Under the pieces are notes generated by a model that saw only the letters and a list, made by a program, of their open reading frames with translations, searched no databases and was not told the origin of the DNA. Position numbers and translations under genes: made by a program. A stretch of 64,000 nt of DNA from a virus: positions 18,199 to 82,198 of the IMG/VR virus record IMGVR_UViG_3300042453_002018. One strand, given 5' to 3'. Position 1 is the first letter of the stretch, and each line of letters begins with the position of its first letter. Positions 62,287 to 64,000 of this stretch are shown here, one piece after another.

Positions 62287-62838
62287 ATGCGTTACATCAC
62301 ACTATTACTTTGTAGTATCTTTGCAGCATTTATAGTTTATATAAGCCATGCGGCAGCACAAGTAAACATACCAATTGTGCCACATGTTCAACTGGAAGAT
62401 TTAGCTCCAATGGCTAGGGCTGAAGTTGAATGTCTTGCACAAAACATGTATTTTGAAGCAGGAGGTGAACCTGAAAAGGGTCAACTAGCAGTAGCATTTG
62501 TCACACACAATAGAGCATTGTCTGGTTCATTTCCAGGAAGCTATTGTGGTGTAGTCAAACAAAGAGAAGGTTATGTTTGTCAATTCTCATGGTATTGTGA
62601 GAGTAGAGCGAAGGCAATGATTGATAGAGGATTGTTGACAATTGAGAACAATGCAGTATATAATAAGATAACTGAGATGGCTTTGAGATTTTATTTGTAT
62701 CCAGAATCTTTCAGAGATCCAACAAAAGGAGCATTGTTCTTTCATGCAAATTATGTGAAGCCTGGTTGGAATAATATGCGTTATACTGCACAAATAGGCA
62801 GACATTTATTTTACAATAAGGTAAGAAGAAATTCATGA
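62287..62838 (+). CDS. Cell-wall hydrolase, SleB-like, exported
   Basis: 183 residues with a signal peptide (cut near HAAA-QV). VECLAQNMYFEAGGEPEKGQ then AVAFVTHNRA, YCGVVKQ and CQFSWYCE match the Hydrolase_2/SleB catalytic domain (Glu in YFEAGGEP). Acts on murein in the periplasm. AAGGAG start. Confidence 0.8.
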   Translation: MRYITLLLCSIFAAFIVYISHAAAQVNIPIVPHVQLEDLAPMARAEVECLAQNMYFEAGGEPEKGQLAVAFVTHNRALSGSFPGSYCGVVKQREGYVCQFSWYCESRAKAMIDRGLLTIENNAVYNKITEMALRFYLYPESFRDPTKGALFFHANYVKPGWNNMRYTAQIGRHLFYNKVRRNS

Positions 62839-62867
62839 GTATTTTATCAAGCAAAAAGGAGAAGATG

Positions 62868-63086
62868 ATGGAAAAAGGATTGAGTAGTGTGACCACAGTT
62901 TCTGTAACTTTGGTTCTACTTTCAATCGTTGCTGCGACATGTTTATATGGTTTGAATGACCGTAAATTAATGGCAGCGAATATTGAAAACGCAATCGCAA
63001 AAGGCATTGATCCACTTGCAGTACGGTGTTCTTATGCCAAGAGTGATGATATCGTTTGTATTGCACACGCAGCAAATCGTAAATAA
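62868..63086 (+). CDS. Small membrane protein
   Basis: 72 residues from ATG 62868, preferred over 62835 because AAGGAG lies six bases before it. One helix (VSVTLVLLSIVAATCLYGL) and an outer part with two Cys (RCSYAKS, IVCIAHAA). Confidence 0.5.
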   Translation: MEKGLSSVTTVSVTLVLLSIVAATCLYGLNDRKLMAANIENAIAKGIDPLAVRCSYAKSDDIVCIAHAANRK

Positions 63087-63101
63087 ACGGAGAACTATAT
63101 T

Positions 63102-63413
63102 ATGCACTTTGAAGAAGATAAACACAATTTTACATTTCGATTTGATTCAAATGATGGCGAACGAACTTTAGAGATGGGTTGCAATGAAGTGTTTCTTGGA
63201 GATATTTTAGATCGATTTAAAGAATTTCTACAAGGTTGTGGATACATTGTTGATGGACAACTTGAAGTTACACCACCATGGGATGAGTTTGAAAGACCTA
63301 CAGTCGATACCAAGTTTGACTTTTCGAATATACCAAATAACAACTGGCCATTTTCTGAAAGAAAAACTGGAGATGCTGTGTACTCACCTGTAGTTCATCC
63401 GTCTGAAAAATAA
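63102..63413 (+). CDS. Hypothetical protein
   Basis: 103 residues: FRFDSNDGERTLEMGCNEVF ... VDGQLEVTPPWDEF. No known domain; conserved-looking N-terminal beta domain. Shares one base with the next start. Confidence 0.55.
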   Translation: MHFEEDKHNFTFRFDSNDGERTLEMGCNEVFLGDILDRFKEFLQGCGYIVDGQLEVTPPWDEFERPTVDTKFDFSNIPNNNWPFSERKTGDAVYSPVVHPSEK

Positions 63414-63637
63414 TGCCTACTAAAGACGAAATGCTCCAGTTTTCTCTGCAAATAGAGCAGTTGGTGGCTAATACTGATTACACATATCTTGAAGCTATTA
63501 CTGAACATTGCAAAGAAACTGGACTTGAATTAGAAGTTGCTGCTTCACTCATTACACCAAATCTTAAATCGAAGATTCATGAGCAAGCAGAAAGATTAAA
63601 TATGTTAAAAGTGAAAGGCAATCGTTTACCGATATGA
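63413..63637 (+). CDS. 33: Late-transcription co-activator, T4 gp33-like
   Basis: 74 residues: FSLQIEQLVANTDYTYLEAI ... CKETGLELEVAASLITPNLK ... EQAERLNMLKVKG. Matches the short gp33-like proteins of aquatic T4-like phages, which link the sliding clamp to RNA polymerase at late promoters. Fits the CTAAATA motifs in this window. Confidence 0.75.
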   Translation: MPTKDEMLQFSLQIEQLVANTDYTYLEAITEHCKETGLELEVAASLITPNLKSKIHEQAERLNMLKVKGNRLPI

Positions 63638-64000
63638 CCGGGTATGAGGCATTTTGTTTATATACTTCTCTCAAGCTCCACTTTAATTCAGATTCTTACG
63701 ATTACTTTAAGTATCATGGTAAAGTAAGTACCAGTATTGATGCGTTTGAGAATCGAAAAGATAAATGGCACTTCTACAAACTAAGCAGGAGATTCACAAA
63801 TGATGATCAAGGGCGCGATTATATTGTTGCTAATTTGGTTCATGATTCAGATGTTTGGATAGGACACCTACTCACAAACGATGCTGATATTGAGTATCGT
63901 AAACGACAAAAAGTGATTCAATCATTGACGTATACTTTTACCAACGAAATTGCATCATTAATAAGTCATAAAGACGCTAATGCAGCATTTATGATACATG
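63634..64000 (+). CDS. 59: DNA helicase loader, T4 gp59-like (3'-truncated by window)
   Basis: 122 codons visible: MTGYEAFCLYTSLKLHFNSD, YDYFKYHGKV, RKDKWHFYKLSRRF, VANLVHDSDVWIGHLL, QSLTYTFTNEI. T4 gp59 loads gp41 helicase on forks and is about 217 residues, so roughly half is present. ATGA-coupled to gp33 as in T4-like phages. Confidence 0.85.
   Translation, partial: MTGYEAFCLYTSLKLHFNSDSYDYFKYHGKVSTSIDAFENRKDKWHFYKLSRRFTNDDQGRDYIVANLVHDSDVWIGHLLTNDADIEYRKRQKVIQSLTYTFTNEIASLISHKDANAAFMIH

Overview
The window is a 64 kb piece of a large, AT-rich, tailed-phage genome of the T4 superfamily (lytic myovirus type). Diagnostic T4-like genes are a gp61 primase, gp59 helicase loader (cut by the right edge), gp33-like late-transcription factor, T4-type RNase H, class I NrdA/NrdB, and CTAAATA-type late promoters. 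Almost everything is on the + strand. The host must be Gram-negative: the phage encodes spanin-like lysis proteins, lipoproteins, an outer-membrane phosphate porin, PstS and heptose/LPS sugar genes. A 24-residue PqqA peptide suggests a host that makes and uses PQQ, for example a methylotroph with PQQ-dependent methanol dehydrogenase. That host guess is inference.

Layout. 1-10.4 kb: late structural genes, including several multi-domain proteins whose domains are separated by (L/I)xE sites of the kind cut by the T4 prohead protease gp21. Four proteins here and at 60 kb also begin with T4-like capsid-targeting peptides. 10.4-13.3 kb: lysis cassette (spanin pair, GH19 endolysin, holin candidates, lipoprotein). 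13.3-20.1 kb: primase, HNH endonuclease, ThyX, NrdA, glutamine-amidotransferase-like protein, thioredoxin, NrdB. 20.2-23.6 kb: PstS, OprO/OprP-type porin, an exported protein and an exported nuclease. 23.6-29.1 kb: GIY-YIG proteins, GmhA, a D,D-peptidase and three tRNAs. 29.1-42.5 kb: about 50 very small early genes driven by strong TTGACA-17-TATAAT promoters, many with a shared leader; few have recognisable functions (MazG-like, LMW phosphatase-like, zinc ribbons). 42.5-47.0 kb: a tRNA array (21 tRNAs) interleaved with four or five structured non-tRNA elements, an RNase H-like DUF458 gene and an SGNH hydrolase, and led by a boxA-like antitermination signal. 47.2-47.8 kb: rubrerythrin and pqqA, closed by a bidirectional terminator facing a two-gene minus-strand island. 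48.9-60.5 kb: RNase H, surface-sugar genes (HldE-like, glycosyltransferases, RmlC, epimerase), ClpP-like protease, SWIM protein, 2OG oxygenase, PD-(D/E)XK nuclease. 60.7-61.0 kb: a circularly permuted (two-piece) tmRNA gene whose tag reads ANDAFYGEERLAA. 61-64 kb: SleB-like hydrolase, gp33-like and gp59-like genes.

Together the genes support nucleotide supply, phosphate acquisition, host-envelope alteration, a near-complete private tRNA set (19 amino acids; no tRNA-Phe seen), ribosome rescue, and probably delivery of small effector domains packaged in the capsid. All calls are from reading sequence and motifs; no database search was run.
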